DNA from: an uncultured Spirochaetia bacterium
GTDB lineage: Bacteria; Spirochaetota; Brachyspiria; Brachyspirales; Brachyspiraceae
DNA length: 61,051 bases
Assembly: GCA_947038115.1 (NCBI GenBank)
Contig: CAMQVF010000003.1
Span: 1 to 61,051 of the forward strand
Reading direction: 5' to 3'
In this document: one piece after another, positions 8,381 through 17,014 of the stretch
Layout of the letters: each line of letters starts with the position of its first letter
How positions within the stretch are numbered: position 1 is the first letter of the stretch
The notes under the pieces: model-generated
What the model was told of the DNA's origin: nothing
Database searches by the model: none
The model's input: the letters and a program-made list of their open reading frames with translations, nothing else
Position numbers and translations under genes: made by a program

Positions 8381-8635
8381 ATGCCAAAAAAAATAGCATT
8401 AATCGGTATAATAATTGAAGACAATAAAGTTTTTCAAGACGTGAACAACATCCTTCACGAGTATTCAAATATTATCATCGGCAGAATGGGAATACCATAT
8501 AGAGAAAGCAAAATTAATATTATAAGTTTAGTGGTTGACGGAGAGAGTGATGAAATAAACTCACTATCTGGAAAACTTGGAATGGTTGACGGCATATCAG
8601 CGAAAGTTATGTATTCTAAAAAAGAATATAATTAA
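8381..8635 (+). CDS. TM1266-family iron-only hydrogenase system regulator
   Basis: This 84 aa protein matches the small ferredoxin-fold (ACT/NikR-C-like) family typified by Thermotoga TM1266. Family marks seen are the opening strand KIALIGIIIEDN, the central NIIIGRMGIPYRE and the strand INIISLVVDG. These proteins sit next to hydrogenase maturation genes and are annotated as putative regulators of the iron-only hydrogenase system. There is no separate DNA-binding domain, so a regulatory role is inferred from family context. TGGAG lies 10-14 bases before the ATG. It heads the operon, 42 nt before hydG. Confidence 0.88.
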   Translation: MPKKIALIGIIIEDNKVFQDVNNILHEYSNIIIGRMGIPYRESKINIISLVVDGESDEINSLSGKLGMVDGISAKVMYSKKEYN

Positions 8636-8677
8636 TTTTCACTAAAAGTTTTAACATAAAATAAAAAAGGAATAATA

Positions 8678-10090
8678 ATGACAAACTGCACTAATAAAAA
8701 AGAAAAATGTTTCATCGATGATAATCAAATACTAAATATAATTGAAGAATCACAAATCGACAAAACAAAAAATGAAGTAATCGATACCATTCTAAAAAAA
8801 GCTGAAGCAATGAAAGGCTTGAGTGCTAAAGAGGCTTTAACTTTGCTTTTATGCGATGATAAAGAATATGAAAAAAAAATATTTGATCTAGCAAAAAAAA
8901 TAAAATTGGAAATATATGGGAAACGTATAGTTTTGTTTGCCCCACTCTATTTGTCTAATTATTGTATTAATGGCTGCATATATTGTCCTTATCATGCTAA
9001 AAATGAAAATATTGCAAGAAAGAAATTAACTCAAGAAGAGATAATAAAAGAAGTTATTTCACTTCAAGATATGGGTCATAAAAGGCTTGCTCTTGAAACA
9101 GGTGAAGACGAAAAAATGTCTGATATCAATTATGTAATAGAAAGCATAAAAACAATTTATAGCATTAAACATAAAAATGGAGCTATCAGACGTGTCAATG
9201 TAAATATTGCAGCAACGACTATTGAAAATTATAAAAAATTAAATGATGCTGGAATTGGAACATATATTTTATTTCAAGAAACATATCATGAAACTACATA
9301 TAAAAAAATGCATCCAACAGGCCCTAAAAGCAATTACAATTATCACACAACAGCGATGGATAGAGCAATGGAAGCAGGAATCGATGATGTTGGAATTGGC
9401 GTATTATTTGGGCTTTATGATTATAAATATGACTTTGCTTCCCTACTTATGCATGCCGAACATTTGGAAGAAAAATTTGGCTGCGGCCCTCACACAATTA
9501 GTGTTCCAAGAATTAGACCAGCCGATGACGTTGATTTAAATGAGTTTCATAGCAAAATAACAGATGAAATTTTCAAAAAAATTATAGCTATTTTAAGAAT
9601 AGCTGTGCCTTATACTGGAATTATAGTATCTACTCGTGAGAGCATACAATCTCGTGAAGATGTTTTAGATATTGGAGTGTCTCAAATAAGCGGAGCATCT
9701 CGAACAAGCGTTGGCGGTTATGCTGAAGAAGAAACAGAAAACTCAAAACAATTTGAAGTTAATGACACAAGAACACTCGACGATATTGTCGCTTGGTTAT
9801 GCTCGATAGGATATATGCCTAGTTTTTGCACAGCATGTTATCATGAAGGACGCACTGGTGACGTGTTTATGGGCTTTGCAAAAGAAGGACATATTAAAGA
9901 TTTTTGCCAAGTAAACTCTCTAATTACACTTAAAGAATATATTAATGATTATGCATCTGAAAGCTCAAAGGCACAAGCAGAAGAAACTTTTGCTAGTGAA
10001 CTTGATAAAGTTCCAAATGACAAAATGAAAGAACAATTAATTAAAATATTAAATAAAGTTGATAAAGGTGAAAGAGACTTCAGGTTTTAA
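8678..10090 (+). CDS. hydG: [FeFe]-hydrogenase maturase HydG (radical SAM tyrosine lyase)
   Basis: HydG cleaves tyrosine with radical SAM chemistry and builds the Fe(CO)(CN) synthon of the hydrogenase H-cluster. The 470 aa length is typical. The radical SAM motif C96-x3-C100-x2-C103 (CINGCIYC) marks the first cluster. Near the C-terminus a second motif, CTAC followed by 22 residues and Cys (ending DFC), is the HydG-specific CX2CX22C ligand set for the auxiliary cluster. Other family segments are ALETGED, LFQETYHETTYKKMHP and RIRPADDVDL. AAGGA sits before the ATG. Followed by hydF after 11 nt. No structural hydrogenase gene is in the window. Confidence 0.97.
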   Translation: MTNCTNKKEKCFIDDNQILNIIEESQIDKTKNEVIDTILKKAEAMKGLSAKEALTLLLCDDKEYEKKIFDLAKKIKLEIYGKRIVLFAPLYLSNYCINGCIYCPYHAKNENIARKKLTQEEIIKEVISLQDMGHKRLALETGEDEKMSDINYVIESIKTIYSIKHKNGAIRRVNVNIAATTIENYKKLNDAGIGTYILFQETYHETTYKKMHPTGPKSNYNYHTTAMDRAMEAGIDDVGIGVLFGLYDYKYDFASLLMHAEHLEEKFGCGPHTISVPRIRPADDVDLNEFHSKITDEIFKKIIAILRIAVPYTGIIVSTRESIQSREDVLDIGVSQISGASRTSVGGYAEEETENSKQFEVNDTRTLDDIVAWLCSIGYMPSFCTACYHEGRTGDVFMGFAKEGHIKDFCQVNSLITLKEYINDYASESSKAQAEETFASELDKVPNDKMKEQLIKILNKVDKGERDFRF

Positions 10091-10101
10091 TATATATTAT
10101 T

Positions 10102-11307
10102 ATGGACAACACATTAAACAATACACCAAATGCTAATCGAATTCATATCGCAATTTTTGGACGCAGAAATGTCGGCAAGTCAAGCATAATAAATAGATTA
10201 GCAAGTCAAGATATTTCTATAGTCTCTGACATACTCGGCACAACGACAGACCCTGTATATAAATCGATAGAAATTAAAGGGCTTGGAGCTTGCGTGATTG
10301 TTGATACGGCGGGCTTTGATGATATCGATACTGAACTTGGACAATTAAGAGTTAATAAAACTAAAAAAATTATCGCTAAAACAGATATAGCCATTTTAGT
10401 TTTGGACGGAAGTGATATTGAAAATAATAATTTTGACTTTGAAAAAAAATGGATAAAATATTTAGAAGATGCCAACACACCTATAATTATAGCAATTAAT
10501 AAAATCGACTTAATAGACAAAAATGATAATACTAAAGCGAGTCAAATAGAAAATATTTTAGATAAAAAAACTATTTGTATTAGTGCGAAAAACAATGATA
10601 ATATAAAAGAGCTTATCGATTTAATTATTATAAGTCTTAAAACTGATGATGAACTTTCTATAGTTGGACATCTCATAAACGAGAATGATGTCGTCATGCT
10701 TGTAATGCCCCAAGATATTCAAGCACCTAAAGGACGTTTAATTTTACCACAAGTGCAAACTATTAGAGATTTACTCGATAATAAAGCTATCATTATTTCA
10801 TCAACTTTTGATAAAATTGAACAATCACTTTCCGCATTAAAAAATCCTCCAAAACTAATTATTACCGATTCACAAATATTTAAAGAAGTTGAAAATATAA
10901 AACCAGAAGGCTCGCTACTCACATCTTTTTCAGTTTTATTTGCTCGTTATAAAGGCGATGAAAAAGTGTATAAAAATGGGGCTTGTTTTATTGATAATCT
11001 AAAAGAAAATGATAGTATTTTAATTGCTGAAAGTTGCTCGCATTTACCACTCGATGGCGACATTGCACGTATAAAATTACCTAAAATGCTTAAAAATAAA
11101 ATAGGACAAAATATTAATATCGATATAGTTTCAGGTAATAATTTTCCAGATAATCTCACTCCATACAAATTAATTATTCATTGTGGAGGATGTATGGCTA
11201 CTCGTAAAGCTATTTTAAGCAGAATAAAATCGGCACAAAAACAAAATGTTGCTATCACAAATTACGGAATGGCTATAGCAAAACTTACAAATACATTTTA
11301 CGTTTAA
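10102..11307 (+). CDS. hydF: [FeFe]-hydrogenase maturation GTPase HydF
   Basis: HydF is the scaffold GTPase on which the 2Fe subcluster is assembled before transfer to the hydrogenase. Visible GTPase motifs are G1 GRRNVGKSS (near residue 20), the switch region TTTDPV, G3 DTAGFDD, G4 NKID and G5 SAK. The C-terminal cluster-binding part shows C-S-H (ESCSHLPLDGD) and later HCGGC, the C-x-H...HCxxC pattern of HydF. Length 401 aa is normal. No Shine-Dalgarno precedes the ATG; it lies 11 nt after hydG and is probably translated by coupling. Confidence 0.96.
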   Translation: MDNTLNNTPNANRIHIAIFGRRNVGKSSIINRLASQDISIVSDILGTTTDPVYKSIEIKGLGACVIVDTAGFDDIDTELGQLRVNKTKKIIAKTDIAILVLDGSDIENNNFDFEKKWIKYLEDANTPIIIAINKIDLIDKNDNTKASQIENILDKKTICISAKNNDNIKELIDLIIISLKTDDELSIVGHLINENDVVMLVMPQDIQAPKGRLILPQVQTIRDLLDNKAIIISSTFDKIEQSLSALKNPPKLIITDSQIFKEVENIKPEGSLLTSFSVLFARYKGDEKVYKNGACFIDNLKENDSILIAESCSHLPLDGDIARIKLPKMLKNKIGQNINIDIVSGNNFPDNLTPYKLIIHCGGCMATRKAILSRIKSAQKQNVAITNYGMAIAKLTNTFYV

Positions 11308-11325
11308 AGAATTATAAAATATAAT

Positions 11326-12426
11326 ATGAAAGAAAAAATAATAAAAATAATTGATAATCTAAATGATAATGGCAAAATTAATAAAAAAGAAATATTACTT
11401 TTATTAACTAATTTATGCGATAGTGAAAATACAAAACTATCAAAAATCGAAATAGAAAGCCTGCAAGAATACCTCCGTGAAAAGGCATATATTAAATCAC
11501 ATAAAATTTTCGGCAACAAAGTCTACATGCGTGGGCTTATCGAATTTAGTAATTATTGTAAAAATGACTGCATCTATTGCGGAATACGTAAAAGTAATAA
11601 AAATGCCCAAAGATATAGATTATCAAAAGATGACATTTTAGAATGTTGTGATGAAGGCTATAAACTCGGGTTTAGAACTTTTGTACTCCAAAGCGGTGAG
11701 GATATGTTTTTCACTAAAAAAAGAATAGTCGATATAACATCATCCATAAAAAATAAATACCCCGACTGTGCTTTAACTTTATCAATCGGCGAAAAAAATT
11801 ATGATTATTATAAAGCTATAAAAGAAAGCGGAGTTAATAGATTTCTGTTAAGGCATGAAACATCCACTGAAGAGCATTATAACAAACTTCACCCAAAAGA
11901 GCTTTTATTAAAAAAGAGACTGGAATGCTTAAAAATAATAAAAGAACTAGGCTTTCAAACTGGCACAGGAATTATGGTTGGAAGTCCTTTTCAAACAATT
12001 AATAATATTACAAATGACTTAATATTCATAAAAAAACTAAAACCTGAAATGATTGGAATCGGCCCTTTTTTGCCCCATGAAGATACACCATTTAAAGACA
12101 AAGATAAAGGTTCTATAAACACAACATTAATATTGATAAGTATTTTAAGACTTCTTTTTCCTTTTGCATTAATCCCATCAACCACTGCACTCGGCACAAT
12201 TTCAAAAAATGGTCGAGAGCGTGGAATACTTGCTGGAGCTAATGTCGTTATGCCTAATTTATCACCTCTAAGTGTACGCAAGAAATATTCTCTTTATAAT
12301 GATAAAATTTGCACCGATGAAGAAGCAATGGAAGGACTTGAACTTTTAAGAGCGAAAATGCTTGCAATTGGATACGAAATTACTGGTGAACGAGGCGATC
12401 ACATAAAGCATATTTTTAAACAATAA
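11326..12426 (+). CDS. hydE: [FeFe]-hydrogenase maturase HydE (radical SAM)
   Basis: HydE is the radical SAM enzyme acting with HydG and HydF to build the H-cluster. The 366 aa protein has the radical SAM motif CKNDCIYC (CX3CX2C) near residue 80, then LQSGED, the LLRHET segment and GIMVGSPFQT, all typical of HydE. At the C-terminus only one cysteine (KICTDEE) remains where Thermotoga HydE has three that bind a second, dispensable cluster, so this protein should hold only the SAM cluster. It lies 18 nt after hydF and lacks a clear Shine-Dalgarno. No hairpin terminator is visible after it before the next promoter. Confidence 0.95.
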   Translation: MKEKIIKIIDNLNDNGKINKKEILLLLTNLCDSENTKLSKIEIESLQEYLREKAYIKSHKIFGNKVYMRGLIEFSNYCKNDCIYCGIRKSNKNAQRYRLSKDDILECCDEGYKLGFRTFVLQSGEDMFFTKKRIVDITSSIKNKYPDCALTLSIGEKNYDYYKAIKESGVNRFLLRHETSTEEHYNKLHPKELLLKKRLECLKIIKELGFQTGTGIMVGSPFQTINNITNDLIFIKKLKPEMIGIGPFLPHEDTPFKDKDKGSINTTLILISILRLLFPFALIPSTTALGTISKNGRERGILAGANVVMPNLSPLSVRKKYSLYNDKICTDEEAMEGLELLRAKMLAIGYEITGERGDHIKHIFKQ

Positions 12427-12449
12427 TTAATAAAAAAAATACCATATAT

Positions 12450-12479
12450 ATTGTACAAAACTTCTTTATATAGTACAAT
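12450..12479 (+). promoter_or_regulatory. Promoter with overlapping inverted repeat, upstream of DAACS gene
   Basis: TTGTAC (12451-12456), 17 bp, TACAAT (12474-12479). The two boxes belong to a perfect inverted repeat, ATTGTAC (12450-12456) and GTACAAT (12473-12479), separated by 16 bp. The start codon is about 35 nt downstream. Confidence 0.55.
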
Positions 12480-12514
12480 GAAAGTATCTATTATGTTACA
12501 AGAAGGAGTATGTT

Positions 12515-13681
12515 ATGAATTTTCTAAAAAAATACGCACTTCTCATGAAGTTGCTATTAGGAATTCTCGTAGGTGTTATCTTTGGTTTAATAGGTCAAGA
12601 AGTAATTATTCGTCTTCTTTCGACCTTCAATTTCGTCTTCGGTTCATTACTTAATTTCACTATACCATTGATTATTTTAGCTTTCATCACTAAGGGTATA
12701 TCTGATTTAAGCAGCAATTCTCGCCGTCTATTAGGGCTAACTGTCGCTTTAGCTTATGCATCAACAATTATTATGGGTTCTATGGCATATACTGTTGCAT
12801 CTAATGCACTTCCAGTTCTTTTGACAGGTCAGAGTGTTGTGGGTTTTGAAGAATCGACTTTAAACACTACCTCTTATATAGTAGGCCTAAAAATATTGCC
12901 TTTAATGGATGTAATGACTGCATTAATACTTTCGTTTATACTTGGAATAGGGCTTTCTGGATTACAAAGCTCTAGCTTAAAATCGATATTTGATGATTTT
13001 CATACAATTATAACAGGACTAGTAATGAAAGTTATTATTCCTCTTTTACCACTTCACATAGCTGGTATATTTGCGAAAATGACTTATACAGGTCAAGCTA
13101 CTGTTGTTATGAATGCTTTTATAAAAGTCTTCATACTTGTAATTGCTTTACATATTACAGCATTATTAATTCAATATACTATAGCTGGAATTATATCAAA
13201 AAAGAATCCTTTTCTTCTTTTAAAGAATATGTTGCCTGCTTATATTACAGCTGTAGGAACACAGTCGTCTGCTGCGACAATACCTGTAACTGCGGCTTCT
13301 ATAAAAAATAATAAAGTGAAAGATCAAATTGCTGAATTTGTAGCAAGCCTTTGTTCTACTATTCACTTATCAGGCTCAATGATTACAATTACAACTTGTT
13401 CTATTGCAGTAATGATACTTTTTGACTTTAATTTTAGTGTCGAGAAAATGATACCTTTCATTTTATTACTTGGCGTTATGATGATAGCAGCACCGGGTCT
13501 TCCTGGTGGAGCGATTATTACCGCTGCGGGCATTTTACAAAGCTCTTTAGGTTTTACTCCTGAAATGGGTGCGCTTATGATTACTTTATATATCGCACAA
13601 GATAGCTTTGGGACAGCATGTAACGTCACAGGAGACGGTGCTATTGCCGTGATTGTCGATGCTGTTGTTGATAAGAAGTAA
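12515..13681 (+). CDS. Dicarboxylate/amino acid:cation symporter (DAACS family), likely for a neutral substrate
   Basis: This 388 aa inner-membrane carrier has the two-hairpin DAACS fold. Seen are the hairpin motif GTQSSAATIP (248-257), the segment PGLPGG (327-332), and the terminal helix DSFGTACNVTGD (363-374). Two departures matter. The cation-binding NMDGT motif is HLSGS (284-288). The position equal to Arg397 of the aspartate transporter GltPh, which pairs with side-chain carboxylates, is Gly366. Family knowledge then favours a neutral amino acid or other non-acidic substrate. A strong AAGGAG site precedes the ATG. It is a single-gene unit with its own promoter and terminator. Confidence 0.88.
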   Translation: MNFLKKYALLMKLLLGILVGVIFGLIGQEVIIRLLSTFNFVFGSLLNFTIPLIILAFITKGISDLSSNSRRLLGLTVALAYASTIIMGSMAYTVASNALPVLLTGQSVVGFEESTLNTTSYIVGLKILPLMDVMTALILSFILGIGLSGLQSSSLKSIFDDFHTIITGLVMKVIIPLLPLHIAGIFAKMTYTGQATVVMNAFIKVFILVIALHITALLIQYTIAGIISKKNPFLLLKNMLPAYITAVGTQSSAATIPVTAASIKNNKVKDQIAEFVASLCSTIHLSGSMITITTCSIAVMILFDFNFSVEKMIPFILLLGVMMIAAPGLPGGAIITAAGILQSSLGFTPEMGALMITLYIAQDSFGTACNVTGDGAIAVIVDAVVDKK

Positions 13682-13712
13682 AAATTGATTGATTTTTTGA
13701 ACTAAAGATATT

Positions 13713-13747
13713 TCCCCACTTGTATAAAATATGAGTGGGGATTTTTT
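13713..13747. terminator. Terminator between DAACS gene and mrr-like gene
   Basis: Perfect stem TCCCCACT (13713-13720) with AGTGGGGA (13734-13741), 13-nt loop, then a T-run on the plus strand. It ends the DAACS transcript; the minus-strand nuclease gene stops at 13750, directly beside it. Confidence 0.8.
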
Positions 13748-13749
13748 AT

Positions 13750-14640
13750 TTATATGACAATATTATAAATATAATTAACTTCCATAATCTCTACGCCAAC
13801 TTTATATTCACGCATTAACCTTGCTAGTTTATAGCCGTTTATTAAAACAATTTTTATATCTTTCGTTTCATCAACCACTTTTTTAGCAGTCGGTGTGAAG
13901 TCGGTTGTTGTAATAAAAATACCTCGATTAATTCCATTCACATTTTTTAGCCCATGATAAAATTTAGTAATTTCATTGTCAGTTATTTTATTATCTGAGT
14001 AACATTTACATTGAATGCCAACTTTATCGAACCCAAATTTATCAAGCGTGAGAGTGCCGTCAATGCCTCTGTCGCCTGCGCCACCCGTTCTATCTTTTGT
14101 GCCATAGCCCATTTCTCCAAGCAAGTCGAGGCAAATGTCTTCAAACTTAGTGCCTTTATCAACCGAATTTTCACCCAATGATTTTAAGCGAATTAATATT
14201 TCAGCTTCAACGCCTTCATAATAATCTTCAGTGGTTCGTTTAACTTCTTCACTTTCGCCTGCTTCAATATCATCTTCATTAACAATTTTCTTGTTATTCT
14301 GTTTTTGATTTTGCAAATATGGAGTTTTATCTTTCATTGTTTTAAAATCGAAATCAGGATTCGCTGCCAAAAAACCTCTTCCAAAATCTGTTATTTTATA
14401 AATACCTCTACCCGCATTTTCTATTAACTCAGCTTGTTTTAAATATGATAATCTCCAACCTACACGATAATTATGTGCAGTATAATTTTGATTAGCCAGT
14501 AACATTTGTCTATCTTCTTCTGACATATTTAGAATATCAGCAACTCCCTCTATTATAATGCTTTTATGAACTGCTTCTGTGAGTCCATTTAAATATTTCA
14601 AAACATACTTGTCATATTCTCTATACTTTAATAAAGCCAT
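13750..14640 (-). CDS. mrr: Mrr-family restriction endonuclease (type IV candidate)
   Basis: The 296 aa protein has the two-part Mrr layout. An N-terminal winged-helix Mrr_N domain covers about residues 1-95, with the typical NYRVGWRLSYLKQAELIE stretch. A charged linker follows (about 100-145). The C-terminal PD-(D/E)xK nuclease domain carries GGAGDRGIDG (186-195; D194 catalytic) and Q210-C-K212, matching the D...QxK active site. Mrr proteins cut methylated foreign DNA. No methyltransferase gene is adjacent, consistent with a stand-alone type IV system. A GGAG site precedes the ATG. Composition resembles its neighbours, so recent transfer is not obvious. Confidence 0.88.
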   Translation of the reverse strand: MALLKYREYDKYVLKYLNGLTEAVHKSIIIEGVADILNMSEEDRQMLLANQNYTAHNYRVGWRLSYLKQAELIENAGRGIYKITDFGRGFLAANPDFDFKTMKDKTPYLQNQKQNNKKIVNEDDIEAGESEEVKRTTEDYYEGVEAEILIRLKSLGENSVDKGTKFEDICLDLLGEMGYGTKDRTGGAGDRGIDGTLTLDKFGFDKVGIQCKCYSDNKITDNEITKFYHGLKNVNGINRGIFITTTDFTPTAKKVVDETKDIKIVLINGYKLARLMREYKVGVEIMEVNYIYNIVI

Positions 14641-14656
14641 TTCAAATCTCCTTTTT

Positions 14657-15364
14657 TTAGAAAAACATTAAACCAATACTTACACCCAAGCTAAGCCCAT
14701 GCATTAAATGCTTATTTTGTGTAATAGTTACAGGGTCAACTTTAAGCATGGTTGTGAAATTATAGCTCATATCGACGCCCAAAACAAGTGCGTAAAGCTT
14801 ATTAAAATTATAATTGAAACGAGCTTGTATTTCAGGCCCAAATGAACCTCTGCCCTGCCCTATATCGAAATTTGTTATTGAAGTTTCGACATCATAATTA
14901 GGCTCACCGAATGATGTTAAAGTAAAATAAAAAACACCGCTAAGCATTATCGACCAGCCCTTTGCAGTGATTAAATCTCTTCCGTCATAAAGATATCCAC
15001 CGACACCAAAAGCGAATTCAAAATTATAATCATTAATATGTCTATAATAAACATTTTCCTTGCCTATTGGAATGCTGAACCTAAGTTGTGGCGAAAAATA
15101 TAGATTTAATTTTGTAACTCTTAAGTGAGATTCAATCATAATTTTAGTAATTGGACTAATTGTTAGTGCATCATAACCTTCCAAAACAACACCCATATCG
15201 AAACGACTCAAAATGCCCACTTTATAATCTTTTTCAAGTGTCTGATAATAAGCTATTTTTTTTGTTGTCGTCACGTTTTCTTGAGTAAAAATAGTATCAA
15301 TACTTAAAAATAAAAAAATTAGTACGCATAAATATTTAATGCTAGCAAAATTATTCTTAATCAT
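14657..15364 (-). CDS. Putative outer-membrane beta-barrel protein
   Basis: The roughly 235 aa product starts with a signal peptide (MIKNNFASIKYLCVLIFLFL, cleavage after about residue 28) and continues as alternating amphipathic strands rich in Tyr, Phe and Gly. It ends in SIGLMFF, with the terminal Phe typical of barrel proteins recognised by the BAM complex. Function unknown. The frame is open to 15421 with GTG and ATG alternatives (15403 has an AGAG-type site upstream), but only the start at 15364 puts the signal peptide at the very N-terminus. It lies 16 nt upstream of the mrr-like gene and could share its transcript. Confidence 0.65.
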   Translation of the reverse strand: MIKNNFASIKYLCVLIFLFLSIDTIFTQENVTTTKKIAYYQTLEKDYKVGILSRFDMGVVLEGYDALTISPITKIMIESHLRVTKLNLYFSPQLRFSIPIGKENVYYRHINDYNFEFAFGVGGYLYDGRDLITAKGWSIMLSGVFYFTLTSFGEPNYDVETSITNFDIGQGRGSFGPEIQARFNYNFNKLYALVLGVDMSYNFTTMLKVDPVTITQNKHLMHGLSLGVSIGLMFF

Positions 15365-15477
15365 TTTAATAAAACATCCCTTTAAAATTAGTTTACATAA
15401 CATTTTACACTCTCTTTGCACTATTTACAAGAACGAAATAAAGTAGAAAAATACTATTTTTTATCCACTTCTAATTA

Positions 15478-15506
15478 TTGATAAAATAAAGAAAATACTA
15501 TATCAT
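15478..15506 (+). promoter_or_regulatory. Promoter for dtd
   Basis: TTGATA (15478-15483), 17 bp, TATCAT (15501-15506), about 40 nt before the dtd ATG. Confidence 0.5.
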
Positions 15507-15547
15507 TAAAATTCAAAAAGTAATTAAATAATTATAGGGATTTAAAC

Positions 15548-15988
15548 ATGTTAGTTCTAGCAAGAAGAGTTAAAGAAGCAAGTGTTATAGTTGACGAAAA
15601 AACTGTGTCATCGATAAAGCATGGGTTGCTTTTATATGTTGGTGTTGCTTTAGGCGATGGCAATAAAGAGTGTGAGTATTATGCAAAAAAAGTATCTAAT
15701 TTACGAATTTTTGAAGGTGCAGAATCGGAAGTCTCTGTGAAAGATATTGATGGTGAAATTTTATCTGTCAGTCAATTTACTTTATCAGCCGACACTAAAA
15801 AAGGAAATCGTCCTTCTTATCTGAAAGCAATGTCATCTGAAGATGCTATTCATGTTTTTAATTATTTCAATGAATGTCTTAAAAAAGAGTCGGGTATCGA
15901 TATTAAAACTGGTGTTTTTGGTGCTGATATGACAATTCCTGCCATTGATGATGGTCCATTCACTATTTTAATTTCACAAATGGGTTAA
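15548..15988 (+). CDS. dtd: D-aminoacyl-tRNA deacylase
   Basis: Dtd removes D-amino acids (and glycine from tRNA-Ala) mischarged on tRNA and keeps translation homochiral. The 146 aa length is standard. Seen are the N-terminal VLARRVKEASVIVDE, the catalytic SQFTL motif (near residue 77), NRPSY, and the C-terminal DDGPFTILI, which carries the Gly-Pro chiral-proofreading motif (usually NxGP; here DDGP). TAGGGA precedes the ATG. The alpha/beta hydrolase follows after 18 nt, so the two probably form an operon. Confidence 0.95.
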   Translation: MLVLARRVKEASVIVDEKTVSSIKHGLLLYVGVALGDGNKECEYYAKKVSNLRIFEGAESEVSVKDIDGEILSVSQFTLSADTKKGNRPSYLKAMSSEDAIHVFNYFNECLKKESGIDIKTGVFGADMTIPAIDDGPFTILISQMG

Positions 15989-16006
15989 AAATTTAGGAGT
16001 TATTTT

Positions 16007-16936
16007 ATGTCTAATTTCAAAAAATATATTGCACTATCTGCTTTGGGGCTACCACTGGGTGTTTTTATCGCATTAAATTTTACTAAAATATCAGTGCCTA
16101 AAATAAGAGAAAATATAGAAAAACTTAAATATACAGCAAGCAAAGATTTATGGTGGCAGAAAGAAAATAATAAAAAACTAGTTATATTTCTACATGGAAT
16201 GTATGCTCCACCTGACTATTTTGATGAGATAGCATTTTTACTTATAGAAAATGGATGGGATGTTTATGCGCCTGCACTGCCATGCTCGGCAAGGACAACT
16301 AAAGAAATTAAAGAACTTGGGCCTTGGAGCTGGGATGAAAGTATTAAAATAGCAAAAATGAAAATTGAAAATAGTCGCAAAGGTTATGAGACAGTCGTGC
16401 TTGGTGGACATTCACAAGGTGGCAGTTTTGCTCTTGATATAGCTAGCGAATTTGACTATCTTGATGGTTTAATCGTCGTCTCAAGCCCTGTAAGTTTATA
16501 CGCCAAAGGACTTGGAGCTTTTAATAATTTATGTATTTATTTCTCTGGAATTTTACAATATATCAGACCTCAAGGTGTTGACTCTGTCGTTAAAAATTAT
16601 GAAGAAAAATTAAAAGTTGAAGTAACCTATGACTCGACACAAGTTAATTTTCCTAAAACAGTTTATAGTTTTAAATATGGTTTAAAAAAAGTTAGAAAAA
16701 ACTTGCATAAAATAAAAATGCCTCTGTTTTTAGGATATAGTAAAAATGATAGAGTAGTAAGTTTTGCTAATAAAATAAAAATCGAGACTGGTGTATCTTC
16801 TAAAGAAATTGTATCTGTGGCATTCGATATTCCAAGAGAAATGGAAGCTTATAGCACTAGACATAAATTATTTAATTATATTCATACAAAAAATGAACTT
16901 AATTATAATATATTAAAATTTCTAAATAGTTTATAA
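16007..16936 (+). CDS. Alpha/beta hydrolase (carboxylesterase/lysophospholipase-like), membrane-anchored
   Basis: This 309 aa protein has one N-terminal hydrophobic segment (ALSALGLPLGVFIALNF, about residues 9-25) that could be an anchor or uncleaved signal, followed by an alpha/beta hydrolase domain. Seen are the oxyanion strand VIFLHGMYAP, the nucleophile elbow GGHSQGG (serine near residue 136), a likely acid in YSKNDRVVSF and a late histidine in STRHKLFNYI. The substrate cannot be read; esters or lysophospholipids are plausible. A TAGGAG site precedes the start. Downstream of dtd in the same direction. Confidence 0.8.
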   Translation: MSNFKKYIALSALGLPLGVFIALNFTKISVPKIRENIEKLKYTASKDLWWQKENNKKLVIFLHGMYAPPDYFDEIAFLLIENGWDVYAPALPCSARTTKEIKELGPWSWDESIKIAKMKIENSRKGYETVVLGGHSQGGSFALDIASEFDYLDGLIVVSSPVSLYAKGLGAFNNLCIYFSGILQYIRPQGVDSVVKNYEEKLKVEVTYDSTQVNFPKTVYSFKYGLKKVRKNLHKIKMPLFLGYSKNDRVVSFANKIKIETGVSSKEIVSVAFDIPREMEAYSTRHKLFNYIHTKNELNYNILKFLNSL

Positions 16937-16951
16937 AATCGATATTTTTGT

Positions 16952-16980
16952 TTGACATTTGTACCCATAAATTATAGAAT
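16952..16980 (+). promoter_or_regulatory. Promoter of the uracil permease gene
   Basis: Perfect TTGACA (16952-16957), 17 bp, TAGAAT (16975-16980). The gene could also be read from the TTG inside this -35 box, but the ATG at 17015 with GGAG upstream is far more likely. Confidence 0.65.
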
Positions 16981-17014
16981 TGACCAATTTGAAAAAATAA
17001 TTTATGGAGTTTTT

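Noticed and set aside
10206-10520. Minus-strand open frame of 104 codons across hydF
   Set aside because: It is a shadow of the well-supported hydF gene, with no ribosome site and no sensible protein.
16952-17014. TTG start for the uracil permease
   Set aside because: The TTG is part of a perfect TTGACA -35 box, and the ATG at 17015 has a ribosome site and matches the family start.
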